This document shows, piece by piece, positions 20,070-31,313 of a stretch of 64,000 nucleotides of DNA. The DNA is from Rebecca billardiae RCC1528. Lineage: Eukaryota > Haptophyta. The notes beneath the pieces are model-generated. The model saw only the letters and a list, made by a program, of their open reading frames with translations, did no database searches and was not told where the DNA came from. Made by a program: the position numbers and the translations under genes. Positions within the stretch are counted from its first letter, which is position 1. Each line of letters opens with the position of its first letter. The stretch lies in the NCBI GenBank assembly GCA_965240325.2, contig OZ251228.1, forward strand, positions 1,798,001 through 1,862,000, in the 5' to 3' direction.

Positions 20070-20881
20070 TAGTACCCCTCAAGTTTAAGCGTTCGCTTCG
20101 CTGGCTACGTGATTGCACGCCCGCTCACGCCGTGACGAGCGCACCATGGCGGCTCTCTCGCTCGTGGCGCACGGTCGGGGAGCACTCGCGTCTGCGCAGA
20201 CACACGGCTCGCCCGCAAGTGTGCTGTGTCGCGCACGCGCGCGCTCGCGCGGCCGGCCATCGCGCACAGACCTGACTGGTCTCACATGCACCAGCATGGT
20301 CGTGCACGCACAGCGCCGCTCCACGCACGCAATAAATTCGAGCGTGGTGCGCATGCACGTACACTCTGTGTCCCTGGTCCACACACAGCGTGTGAGCTCG
20401 TGCTTTGACCACGTGCAGGCGCACCACAGACTTTCGCGCAGCTGCCGCGCCGGGCCGTGCCAGCGGCTCGACAGGCTCAGCTCGTGGGCAGCGCTCGCTC
20501 AATTGCATGCTCCTGCCGCGCAGGGTGCCCAGCTTGCTGCGCTCGGTGTGTACTGGCGCGCTCGGACGGCACCCCGCGTACGCCTCGGGCCACGCGTGGG
20601 AGCCTAGCTCCACGCACGGAGGACTCGCAGGCGCAGGCCGGCGGCTGCCTCACACGGCTTGGTCGGGAGGCCGCCGCGCGGCTACCGTCGAGCTCGCCGA
20701 TCGGCTGCACCTACTTTCAGCGCACGCTACCGCCGCCTCGCGCACGACACGGCAAGGCTGAACACGTGACTGTGGGCGGGCATCAGCCCCAAGTACGCAG
20801 CCATCAGCACCACGGCCTTCACCTTCAGCGCCGACGATAGAGCCGCCGCTTGATTTTATCGCTTAAACTTGAGGGCCACTA
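20070..20881. mobile_element. 812-bp TIR element, copy 2
   Basis: Same sequence and ends as the copy at 17387-18198. Its left flank is the end of the first spacer (TTATTACCACT), not unique DNA. Confidence 0.55.
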
Positions 20882-22752
20882 AGTCGGAGGCTGCTGAAAA
20901 CCCGCGTGAGACGTGAGCATCATCGTAGGAGGTGTCGACGAAGATTCACTCTGACGCGCGCAGGCCGTTTCGACTCTGGCTGGCGCGCGCGCTATATGGC
21001 TAGGACGGATCGTGCCGGAGCGCTCGGAGTAGCCGGCTTCTCCCCGTTGCACGAGACTGTGCTGCTCCATTGGCAACATGACAGGGTTGTCATTCGTAAG
21101 CGTCAGTCAGGGACGTGACATGTGATGACCATGGCCTAGGCCACTGAGGACGCAAGATCAAATCAGCCACAGGAGTTGTGACCTCGAGCGCGAGCGCGCG
21201 CGCTCGGCACGCCCCCCGCGCGTGTACCGCGTGCCCGAGCCGGCCCTTCAGATGCGCACGGCGCGCGCGCCGACTCGGCGCTTCTCGCTGGCTCTAGCCG
21301 CAGCCGCAGCTCTCCGTAGCCGTTGGTCGTGACACACCCAGCTCAGCTTGGTCAGATTCGAGCTCGAGCTCTCGCGCGCGCGACAGTAGAGGCGGGCCGC
21401 CGGTGCCATGTGTACGCTCATCGGGGCCGTACCTGGCGCTGGGCGCCGCGCCGGCGCGCGCGCGTGTGCGCACGCGCCGCAGCAGCCGTGTCGTTGCTTG
21501 AGCCGTGAGGCGCCGGCTGATCGGCAGGTCGGGAGGTCGTGAGATCTGAGCTGAGCCGAAACTCCGGCCGTGGCGGCGGCGCAGGATGAGCGCCGAGCGC
21601 GCGCGCGCGCCCTCGCGCTCGGCACGCCCTCCGCGCGTGTACCGCGTGCCCGAGCCCGCCCTTCAGATGCGCACGGCGCGCGCGCCGACTCGGCGCTTCT
21701 CGCTGGCTCTAGCCGCAGCTCTCCGTAGCCGTTTGCCGTGACACACCCAGCTCAGCTTGGTCAGATTCGAGCTCGAGCTCTCGCGCGCGCGACAGTAGAG
21801 GCGGGCCGCCGGTGCCATGTATACGCTCACCGGGGCCGTACCTGGCGCTGCGCGCCGCGCCGGCGCGCCAGCTTGCGCGCACGCGCCGCAGCAGCCGTGT
21901 TGTTGCCTGAGCCGTGAGGCGCCGGCTGATCGGCAGGTCGTGAGGTCGTGTGAGCTGAGCTGAGCCAAAACTCTGGCCATGGTGGTGGCGCGCGGGCAGC
22001 TGTGACCTCAAGTGCGGGCGTGCACGCGCGTCGCACAGCCCTGCATCGACGTTACCGGCATCTGGCTCGGTGAAGTCCGTCCCAAACATATGAGCCCCAG
22101 CACCATCTCAATGGCTTGGCCGAGCCCGTCGTTCACGGAGAGGTCGTGGCGATCATAGGTCGCTGCCTCGATACGCACTGACCCTTCCTGTATGCCACGG
22201 CTAAGCTCAAGTTGGCCATGATCGTCGGCGCCGCTGCTCGCTGTGCGCATGGTCGCACCGTGGGGCTCTCGGCCGCCGGCGGCGGTCGCCCTGCAGCCAT
22301 GCACAAGCTGCTCGCCGATTGGTCGGTTACAAGAATCTACGGTATGCACTTTTGAATCGCAGCCATCATCCGTCCAAGAGCTCCGGCGACGGCCGCGTGC
22401 GGCGCGGTGGCGGCCGCCTGGGCGACACAGCGCGCGCAGCACCCGGCGTTAGAGCGCAATCGACGCATACAACCTCGAAGAGGCAGCGCTAGTGGGTCGT
22501 ACTATCGTGGTTTGCAGCCCTTCTCTCCATGCTCTGCGCATTGCCACCGCCGCGCGCCGCAACGCTTAAGCATCAGCGAACTCTCGCAAATCACTACGCG
22601 CATGGTCTCCTCCTCGCCCACCAGGGCCGAATGATCGGAGGTCGCGCTGTGGTGGAATACCGACCTAAATATTGTCGTGCGCGTGGTGCAGCCCGGGCGC
22701 CTCAGCGCCCCCCTGGCACCAGCGCACCATTTACCTCTCTTTTATTACCACT

Positions 22753-23564
22753 TAGTACCCCTCAAGTTTAAGCGTTCGCTTCGCTGGCTACGTGATTGCA
22801 CGCCCGCTCACGCCGTGACGAGCGCACCATGGCGGCTCTCTCGCTCGTGGCGCACGGTCGGGGAGCACTCGCGTCTGCGCAGACACACGGCTCGCCCGCA
22901 AGTGTGCTGTGTCGCGCACGCGCGCGCTCGCGCGGCCGGCCATCGCGCACAGACCTGACTGGTCTCACATGCACCAGCATGGTCGTGCACGCACAGCGCC
23001 GCTCCACGCACGCAATAAATTCGAGCGTGGTGCGCATGCACGTACACTCTGTGTCCCTGGTCCACACACAGCGTGTGAGCTCGTGCTTTGACCACGTGCA
23101 GGCGCACCACAGACTTTCGCGCAGCTGCCGCGCCGGGCCGTGCCAGCGGCTCGACAGGCTCAGCTCGTGGGCAGCGCTCGCTCAATTGCATGCTCCTGCC
23201 GCGCAGGGTGCCCAGCTTGCTGCGCTCGGTGTGTACTGGCGCGCTCGGACGGCACCCCGCGTACGCCTCGGGCCACGCGTGGGAGCCTAGCTCCACGCAC
23301 GGAGGACTCGCAGGCGCAGGCCGGCGGCTGCCTCACACGGCTTGGTCGGGAGGCCGCCGCGCGGCTACCGTCGAGCTCGCCGATCGGCTGCACCTACTTT
23401 CAGCGCACGCTACCGCCGCCTCGCGCACGACACGGCAAGGCTGAACACGTGACTGTGGGCGGGCATCAGCCCCAAGTACGCAGCCATCAGCACCACGGCC
23501 TTCACCTTCAGCGCCGACGATAGAGCCGCCGCTTGATTTTATCGCTTAAACTTGAGGGCCACTA
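22753..23564. mobile_element. 812-bp TIR element, copy 3
   Basis: Same sequence and ends as the first copy, and flanked on both sides by spacer sequence. Confidence 0.55.
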
Positions 23565-25435
23565 AGTCGGAGGCTGCTGAAAACCCGCGTGAGACGTGAG
23601 CATCATCGTAGGTGGTGTCGACGAAGGTTCACTCTGACGCGCGCAGGCCGTTTCGACTCTGGCTGGCGCGCGCGCTATATGGCTAGGACGGATCGTGCCG
23701 GAGCGCTCGGAGTAGCCGGCTTCTCCCCGTTGCACGAGACTGTGCTGCTCCATTGGCAACATGACAGGGTTGTCATTCGTAAGCGTCAGTCAGGGACGTG
23801 ACATGTGATGACCATGGCCTAGGCCACTGAGGACGCAAGATCAAATCAGCCACAGGAGTTGTGACCTCGAGCGCGAGCGCGCGCGCTCGGCACGCCCCCC
23901 GCGCGTGTACCGCGTGCCCGAGCCGGCCCTTCAGATGCGCACGGCGCGCGCGCCGACTCGGCGCTTCTCGCTGGCTCTAGCCGCAGCCGCAGCTCTCCGT
24001 AGCCGTTGGTCGTGACACACCCAGCTCAGCTTGGTCAGATTCGAGCTCGAGCTCTCGCGCGCGCGACAGTAGAGGCGGGCCGCCGGTGCCATGTGTACGC
24101 TCATCGGGGCCGTACCTGGCGCTGGGCGCCGCGCCGGCGCGCGCGCGTGTGCGCACGCGCCGCAGCAGCCGTGTCGTTGCTTGAGCCGTGAGGCGCCGGC
24201 TGATCGGCAGGTCGGGAGGTCGTGAGATCTGAGCTGAGCCGAAACTCCGGCCGTGGCGGCGGCGCAGGATGAGCGCCGAGCGCGCGCGCGCGCCCTCGCG
24301 CTCGGCACGCCCTCCGCGCGTGTACCGCGTGCCCGAGCCCGCCCTTCAGATGCGCACGGCGCGCGCGCCGACTCGGCGCTTCTCGCTGGCTCTAGCCGCA
24401 GCTCTCCGTAGCCGTTTGCCGTGACACACCCAGCTCAGCTTGGTCAGATTCGAGCTCGAGCTCTCGCGCGCGCGACAGTAGAGGCGGGCCGCCGGTGCCA
24501 TGTATACGCTCACCGGGGCCGTACCTGGCGCTGCGCGCCGCGCCGGCGCGCCAGCTTGCGCGCACGCGCCGCAGCAGCCGTGTTGTTGCCTGAGCCGTGA
24601 GGCGCCGGCTGATCGGCAGGTCGTGAGGTCGTGTGAGCTGAGCTGAGCCAAAACTCTGGCCATGGTGGTGGCGCGCGGGCAGCTGTGACCTCAAGTGCGG
24701 GCGTGCACGCGCGTCGCACAGCCCTGCATCGACGTTACCGGCATCTGGCTCGGTGAAGTCCGTCCCAAACATATGAGCCCCAGCACCATCTCAATGGCTT
24801 GGCCGAGCCCGTCGTTCACGGAGAGGTCGTGGCGATCATAGGTCGCTGCCTCGATACGCACTGACCCTTCCTGTATGCCACGGCTAAGCTCAAGTTGGCC
24901 ATGATCGTCGGCGCCGCTGCTCGCTGTGCGCATGGTCGCACCGTGGGGCTCTCGGCCGCCGGCGGCGGTCGCCCTGCAGCCATGCACAAGCTGCTCGCCG
25001 ATTGGTCGGTTACAAGAATCTACGGTATGCACTTTTGAATCGCAGCCATCATCCGTCCAAGAGCTCCGGCGACGGCCGCGTGCGGCGCGGTGGCGGCCGC
25101 CTGGGCGACACAGCGCGCGCAGCACCCGGCGTTAGAGCGCAATCGACGCATACAACCTCGAAGAGGCAGCGCTAGTGGGTCGTACTATCGTGGTTTGCAG
25201 CCCTTCTCTCCATGCTCTGCGCATTGCCACCGCCGCGCGCCGCAACGCTTAAGCATCAGCGAACTCTCGCAAATCACTACGCGCATGGTCTCCTCCTCGC
25301 CCACCAGGGCCGAATGATCGGAGGTCGCGCTGTGGTGGAATACCGACCTAAATATTGTCGTGCGCGTGGTGCAGCCCGGGCGCCTCAGCGCCCCCCTGGC
25401 ACCAGCGCACCATTTACCTCTCTTTTATTACCACT

Positions 25436-26247
25436 TAGTACCCCTCAAGTTTAAGCGTTCGCTTCGCTGGCTACGTGATTGCACGCCCGCTCACGCCGTG
25501 ACGAGCGCACCATGGCGGCTCTCTCGCTCGTGGCGCACGGTCGGGGAGCACTCGCGTCTGCGCAGACACACGGCTCGCCCGCAAGTGTGCTGTGTCGCGC
25601 ACGCGCGCGCTCGCGCGGCCGGCCATCGCGCACAGACCTGACTGGTCTCACATGCACCAGCATGGTCGTGCACGCACAGCGCCGCTCCACGCACGCAATA
25701 AATTCGAGCGTGGTGCGCATGCACGTACACTCTGTGTCCCTGGTCCACACACAGCGTGTGAGCTCGTGCTTTGACCACGTGCAGGCGCACCACAGACTTT
25801 CGCGCAGCTGCCGCGCCGGGCCGTGCCAGCGGCTCGACAGGCTCAGCTCGTGGGCAGCGCTCGCTCAATTGCATGCTCCTGCCGCGCAGGGTGCCCAGCT
25901 TGCTGCGCTCGGTGTGTACTGGCGCGCTCGGACGGCACCCCGCGTACGCCTCGGGCCACGCGTGGGAGCCTAGCTCCACGCACGGAGGACTCGCAGGCGC
26001 AGGCCGGCGGCTGCCTCACACGGCTTGGTCGGGAGGCCGCCGCGCGGCTACCGTCGAGCTCGCCGATCGGCTGCACCTACTTTCAGCGCACGCTACCGCC
26101 GCCTCGCGCACGACACGGCAAGGCTGAACACGTGACTGTGGGCGGGCATCAGCCCCAAGTACGCAGCCATCAGCACCACGGCCTTCACCTTCAGCGCCGA
26201 CGATAGAGCCGCCGCTTGATTTTATCGCTTAAACTTGAGGGCCACTA
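25436..26247. mobile_element. 812-bp TIR element, copy 4 (right edge of array)
   Basis: Complete 812-bp segment. Its right inverted repeat ends exactly where similarity to the other copies stops, and the next bases (TATACATACGAG) are unique DNA leading into the polymerase gene. Confidence 0.6.
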
Positions 26248-26317
26248 TACATACGAGCAGTGTTCAAGTTCGTACGGGCTGACGGGACGCGGGTCGGAGC
26301 CACTGCGCAGGCGGGCG

Positions 26318-28063
26318 ATGGCGGACTCCGCCACGGTCCCCGAAGCCGCCGGCGGCTTCGGGGACACGTACGCCGCGCCGCACCGCGCGGCGGTACGTGC
26401 TGGCCGCGTGATCCTCCACGTCGACGTGGATGCTTTCTACGTCGAGGTGCTCCGCATCCGGCGGCCCGAGCTGGCAACTGTGCCGGTGGCCGTCACGCAG
26501 GGCAACGGCGGCGGCTTCGTCGCCGTCTCGTATGAGGCGAAGGCGGCGGGCGTGCGCAAGGGCGACGGTGTCGGCGCCGCCGGCCGCGCGGCCATCCCGC
26601 ACCTCGTCGCCATGCGCTCGCGCTCGGTCGAGGCGTGCCGCGCGCTCTGCCCCGGCCTTGTCGTTCTCCCGATGGACACTCGACTTTTCCGTGAGGCCTC
26701 GGCGCAGCTCCACGCCGCCATCGGCGCGCGCCTGGACGACGCGCTGCGGCATGCGCGCGCGGCATGCGCACCGGATGGCACCGGCGGGGGCGGTGCATGC
26801 GGCGGCGAGGACGGCCAACGCACCGCCGGCTCGGCAGCCGTGCCCCTCGAGCGGCGTTCGTACGACGACTTCTACGCCGACCTGACGGAGCTGTGCACCG
26901 GCGCGGCGGCGGCCGAGTCGGCAGGGCCGCCGCCACCGCCGCTGCCCGCTCGGTCGGTCGTGCTCGCGGCCCCGCCGCCGGCGGCTGCCGCGGACGGCGG
27001 TGGGGACGGTTGCAGCAGCGGCGAGGCTGGCCGCTCGGCAAGTGCCCCTTGTGACGGGGCCGCTTGGCGCGCCCTCGCCCCCGACCTGCGCCGCGCCGTC
27101 GCGGTGGCCGCGGCAGTGCGCGACGCGTTGCGCAGCGGCGCGGCCGCTGCGGCCACAGCCGCCACGGCCACGGCCGGTGGCTGCGGCGCGGCGGCTGCCG
27201 TCGCCGCCACCGCTGAAGGCAGCTGCGGCGTCGACAGCGCATCACGCGGCGGCGCGGCGGCCGCGGGCACGGGCCAAGGAGGCCCACCAAGCCTTGCCGC
27301 CGGCCTCTCCGTGTCGTGCGGCATCGGCCGATCCAAGTGGATGGCGCGGCTTGCCGTGCGCGCAGCGCCCAGGCCAGGAGGCATCGCCGCCGCCGCTGAC
27401 GATGCCGCCATCGCGATCGCGCGCGCCGCGCCGCTCGCTGCAGTGACGGGGCTGGGCGGCAAGCGTGGGCGCGAGCTGTGCTCCGCGCTGGGCGTGCAAA
27501 CTGTCGGCGACTTGCTCGGCGGCGGCGGCGGTGGCGGCGGCGGCGGCGGCGACGGCACCAGGGACGGTGGCGTCACCAGAGCCCGCCGGCGAGACCTGCT
27601 CTCGACCGTGGCGCAGCGCTGGGGAGGCCCGGCCGCGGCAGCGCTGCGCGCCGCGCTCGGCGCCTCGGGTGGTGGCGAGGTCAGACCCCACGGCCCGCGC
27701 GGCGAGCCGTGTGCCACGGCGCTCGCAGTGCCCGGGCGCGGCGCGACGGCCGGTGCGGCCGGCGGTGTGGCCGGTCGGACGGCGGCGCATGGCGCCGGCG
27801 CTGCTGGGAGCGGCAAGCCAGCGGCGTCGGTGTCCGTAGGCACCTCCTTCCCGCCGATGCGCGACGCCGGCGCCGCGGCTGCAGCGGTCCGGCAGCTGTC
27901 AGCCGCGCTGTGGGATAGGCTCGTCCAGGACACCGCGGCCGCCGCGCGCGCGGCGGCAGTCTCGTATGCGGCCGTGCCTCCGCAGGTGCGGCGTGGCGCG
28001 GGTGGCGGTACGGGTGTCGCGTCGGCCGCCGCCACCGCGCCGTGCGCGCCAGCGGCCATGGCG

Positions 28064-28094
<31 letters not shown>

Positions 28095-29218
28095 GCCGCG
28101 CTCGCCGCCTGGTGCTGACAGCACGCAACGGGTACGGCGGCGGCCATCATGGGACGGAGCCGGCGGCCGCCGGGGCGGCGGGCGGCGGCGGGCGCTTCGC
28201 GAGCGCGTCGGTGGCGCTTGATGCGCGGTGGCGGGGCGCGCTGGCGCGCGCGGCGGCATCGGCGGCGGGCGCGGCCCACGGCGACGGTAGTGGCAGCGGC
28301 GGCACCAACGGCGATGGCAACTGTGGTGTTGACGGCGACGGCGGCAGCGGCGGCGGCTGCGGCGACGGCGGCAGCTGCGGTGGCACGGGCGTGGCGTCCC
28401 TACGCGCAGCGGCGGGGCCGCTGCTCAGCTCGCTCGCTGGGCGCTTCGCGTGCGAGGCGGGCGGAGGTCTGCAGCTCACGCGCCTCACCCTGCGCATCGA
28501 CCTCAGCGGCGTCTCGAGCCCAGCCGCGCATCCGATGTCTGCCTTTGCGACCCCGGCTTGCGCGACGACCGATCACACGGCACAGCAGAGTCTGGAGGCG
28601 AGTGCTGGACTCAGTGCTGTACATCAAGGGCTCGACGTGGGCGAAGCCGCAGCGGCGCGCGGCGCTGCGGAGTCGGCTTGCGCCGCCCGGAGGGCGCTGT
28701 CTGCCGACGCCCACGCCGCCGCACTCGCTGCGGGCAGCAGCGCTCAGCCAGCAGAGGCGGGAGCACACGCTGCGGTTGGCGGCCCTGGCCCACCGCTGCG
28801 CACTGCTGCGCCTCAGCCGCGCACGCCGCCGCTGCCACGAGTACCACACGCGCCGCCGCCGCCGCCGCCAAGCGCACGGTATCAGCGGTATCAGCGGTAT
28901 GAGCCGTCCGAGCTTGACGAGGGCGTGCTGGCCGAGCTCCCGCCTGACGTGGTCGCCGAGCTTCGCGCCGAGCTGCGCGCGCTGCACCGCGTGTCCGGCG
29001 CGGCCGACCGCGCCGGCGCGACGCGCGCGCGCTCATCTGGCGATGTAGCTGTGGGCGGTACTGGTGGCACGCGTGGTCGCGGCGGCGGCTGCGGCGGTGC
29101 AAAGCGCGCGCGCACCAGTGCGTTCGAGGACCAGGAGCGGTCGTCGCAGCGCCGGATCGACACTTTCTTCAGCGCCGCCGCTTCGGCGGCAAGCGGCGGC
29201 CGGCAGCAGTCACAGTAG
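26318..29218 (+). CDS. Y-family translesion DNA polymerase (eta/iota-like) with PIP box
   Basis: A single-exon 966-residue protein, with the start at the first ATG after the repeat array. The palm motif H-V-D-V-D-A-F-Y (34-41) gives the first metal ligand D36 and D38. Residues 65-83 match the Y-family finger segment (V-A-V-S-Y-E-A-K-A-A-G-V-R). The second catalytic block reads S-Y-D-D-F-Y-A-D-L-T (181-190), where S-x-D-E is usual. The thumb and HhH region is seen in G-I-G-R-S-K-W-M-A-R-L-A and G-L-G-G-K-R-G-R-E-L. A canonical PIP box Q-R-R-I-D-T-F-F (944-951) should bind PCNA. Long Gly/Ala-rich inserts lengthen the protein beyond the ~700 residues common in Pol eta. The role is bypass of damaged template bases in the nucleus. 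Eta versus iota cannot be decided by eye. Confidence 0.8.
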
Positions 29219-29659
29219 TAATAACTATTCGCGTCGTCATTAGTGTCATCATCAGCAGTAGTCGTAACTGTAGCGCGGCTTATTAAATTATTATTAAATA
29301 TAATATATAATTTAATTAATTATTACTGCGGCTCGACCGTGCACGCAACAATGTTTGTATGTATTGACGTCAGCAATATATTGACGACGATGATGATGAG
29401 TCGCCTGCTGACCAAGACAGTGCTGTGAGAGCCTTGGCAGGTCCCCCGTTCACAGATTGCACCAGGCGGCACGGTCACCGGGTGAGTCTGCACTGTCGAT
29501 CAGCCGAAAGTCGTCGCGTCACCGGCGTGCGCCCTGAGCGCCCCCGTCCGAGGCGGTCCAACCGAAGCGTCCGTGGCAGAAAGCCCATCGGCGACAGTGT
29601 TGATGCGTGCCTGCACCTCTTTTGAAGCCGAGAGCGTGATGATGGCCCACCGCGCACGC
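29219..29659. other. Convergent intergenic region with AT-rich island
   Basis: Lies between the 3' ends of the polymerase gene (+) and the small minus-strand gene. 29276-29325 is almost pure A/T in a strongly GC-rich context. No gene is seen. Confidence 0.5.
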
Positions 29660-30010
29660 TCACTTGCGCATCGCTGCAAGCTTACGCATCTCGACCGGTG
29701 CCGTGTTTGGCCGGGTCATCCCATCGCTGGCCGTCTGCGCTCGGCGCAGCGTCTGATATTGCGAGATTCCACTCGGCGTGGCGCGCAGGAGAGGCCCGCC
29801 GGCGTTTCCGCCGCCAACAGCGCCCCGCGAGAAGATGGGCCCGTTAATGCCCCGCGGGTGGTCGCGATCCTTGTGGATCTCATCGTAAAACAGCCGAAGT
29901 GAGACTCGCTCGTACGCGGTGTGGAACGTGCCCGAGGACGGTGCTGTGATCACGGGCGACGCGGTGGACGACGCCCGAGTCATGAGCGCCTGCTGCTGCT
30001 GTCGATCCAT
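29660..30010 (-). CDS. Small hypothetical protein (116 aa)
   Basis: A single exon. The frame remains open upstream only through a GTG, so the first ATG was used. The N-terminus is Gln rich and Ser/Thr rich. The middle (about 35-60) contains a distinctive aromatic/charged segment (RVSLRLFYDEIHKDRDHPRG) followed by I-N-G-P-I-F. The C-terminus is basic with N-T-A-P. There is no signal peptide or membrane segment. Size and composition resemble short microtubule- or cilium-associated proteins, but I cannot name a family and that comparison is speculative. Composition and balanced codon use make it more credible than the surrounding frames. Confidence 0.45.
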   Translation of the reverse strand: MDRQQQQALMTRASSTASPVITAPSSGTFHTAYERVSLRLFYDEIHKDRDHPRGINGPIFSRGAVGGGNAGGPLLRATPSGISQYQTLRRAQTASDGMTRPNTAPVEMRKLAAMRK

Positions 30011-30491
30011 GGCGTCACCGCTCCACAGCACTTCGTGTCCCACGCGTGGACGAGATCGGGAATCGCCGGCCCGGGTTTTCGTCAGTGCAACGAGAGCCGA
30101 TCATCACTCGAACGACATGAATCCAGTGTAGTAGTAGGATCCATACACTGTAATATTATACTGTCCAATCGCTGATTAGACACTGCTCGAGAATCGAACA
30201 CTGGATCCTAGCTTGATGCTCATTAGCGGTAGCAATCCATCACCGAACAGGAATTTAGATCATGCGAGACCAATGGTTTAGCCGGTTTAGCCGGTGCAGC
30301 GATCTCTGATTCTCTGGTTGCTCAGTCCGGCTTGACCAAGGCTGTGCCGGTGATCAACACCGGTCGTGCCGCGTGCGCCAAGGTGCGCACCGCCCAGCAA
30401 GCCGCCACTTCCGAGAAATCGCGCTTTTACCACACAGGCTTTCGCACCGCCTGTCGGTCACCAGCACGTCCATTCCCCCGCGTCGCGCGTC
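30011..30491. promoter_or_regulatory. Divergent intergenic region
   Basis: 481 bp between the starts of the small minus-strand gene and the Cys-rich membrane protein gene. A GGATCC-containing sequence with CACTG recurs at about 30138 and 30205. The direct repeat TTTAGCCGG occurs twice near 30277-30295. Promoter function is inferred from gene orientation only. Confidence 0.3.
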
Positions 30492-31313
30492 ATGTACGAG
30501 GTCGTCATTCCGACGGGCGTCGCTCCCGGCCAGCAATTCCACGCGATCGTTGGCGACAAGACCATCACTCTGACGTGCCCGGATACCGCTGGCCCAGGCA
30601 GCGTCGTCCAATTCGACGTGCCGGCTCACGGCTCCGCGGAGACGGTGACGCTGAGCGACAAAGAATCGACCAAGCCGCTCCCCAACATCGTCGTGGCGCA
30701 ACCACCGCTGGGTGGCCCGCATGCGGGGCACCGGTGCTCGGCGACTTATGGCCGTAAGCGCAAGCACGGCGTCTGCTGCTTCGTGGGCGCTGCTTTGCTC
30801 GTCGTCTTCATCTTCGTGCACGCGTGCGGTGGCGAGAGGCACGGCCATTGGGACGGACACCACCGCCAATGGCCGCATGAGCATCACAAGGACCACATGG
30901 AGAAGGCCTGCAACTGCCCAGCCGGCAAGTGCGACCAGAGCGGTTGCGATCTCGCGGAATGCCTCGGTGGCGGCTGCGTGCAGACCGACGCGCTTGTGGC
31001 GCACTGCATGGGTGGCGAGTGCAACCAGATGCGCGCCGGCGAGGCCACGTGCACCGGCGGCGGGTGCAATCAGGCACTCACGTTGACCGCCAAGTGCCTC
31101 GGCGGCGGATGCAACCAAATCTGCGCGCGGACCTCTGCAAAGTGCTTTGGAGGCGACTGCGACCAGCGTGGCGCGCACGAGCCGCACTGCACTGGTGGAA
31201 GCTGCCAGCAGGGCGGGGCCAGCGGCGATTCTTCCTGTGTTGGCGGCGGCTGCACAGATGGGCACAAGATCGACTGTGACAACGATGATGGCCACGGCGA
31301 CGCCATGGCCTGA
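30492..31313 (+). CDS. Membrane protein with His-rich linker and C-x-G-G-x-C repeats
   Basis: A single-exon 273-residue protein. Residues 1-45 form a beta-rich module (V-V-I-P-T-G-V-A-P-G-Q-Q-F ... T-L-T-C-P ... V-Q-F-D-V-P), a type I recall from proteins of algae and their viruses. A basic stretch (88-92) precedes one membrane helix at about 94-111. A His-rich linker (117-135) follows, then seven C-x-G-G-x-C units spaced 15-16 residues apart between about 157 and 254, mostly followed by N/D/Q-Q. The tail is acidic. The N-terminus is probably cytosolic and the Cys/His region luminal or extracellular. Metal binding or disulfide-linked stacking is plausible but unproven. I know no named family for the repeat. 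Confidence 0.7.
   Translation: MYEVVIPTGVAPGQQFHAIVGDKTITLTCPDTAGPGSVVQFDVPAHGSAETVTLSDKESTKPLPNIVVAQPPLGGPHAGHRCSATYGRKRKHGVCCFVGAALLVVFIFVHACGGERHGHWDGHHRQWPHEHHKDHMEKACNCPAGKCDQSGCDLAECLGGGCVQTDALVAHCMGGECNQMRAGEATCTGGGCNQALTLTAKCLGGGCNQICARTSAKCFGGDCDQRGAHEPHCTGGSCQQGGASGDSSCVGGGCTDGHKIDCDNDDGHGDAMA

Larger units (their letters stand above)
17387..26247. repeat. Tandem array, 2683-bp unit, 3.3 copies
   Basis: Copies run 17387-20069, 20070-22752, 22753-25435 and a truncated 25436-26247. They are nearly identical: copy 2 differs from copies 1 and 3 at 20930 (A for T) and 20944 (A for G). Each unit is an 812-bp segment with terminal inverted repeats plus a 1871-bp spacer, and the array begins and ends with the 812-bp segment. 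Many frames recur in every copy but none resembles a protein family. The best is an 80-codon minus-strand frame at 19325-19567 and its copies at 22008-22250 and 24691-24933, which could be a captured exon. Such low divergence points to recent amplification, homogenisation or an assembly artefact. Confidence 0.95.

Noticed and set aside
17387-26247. CRISPR array or rDNA repeat
   Set aside because: The unit is 2.7 kb with no short direct repeats and spacers, and no rRNA-like sequence was seen.
30138-30210. tRNA-like sequence near a GAATCGAAC
   Set aside because: No cloverleaf or A-box/B-box pair could be assembled around it.
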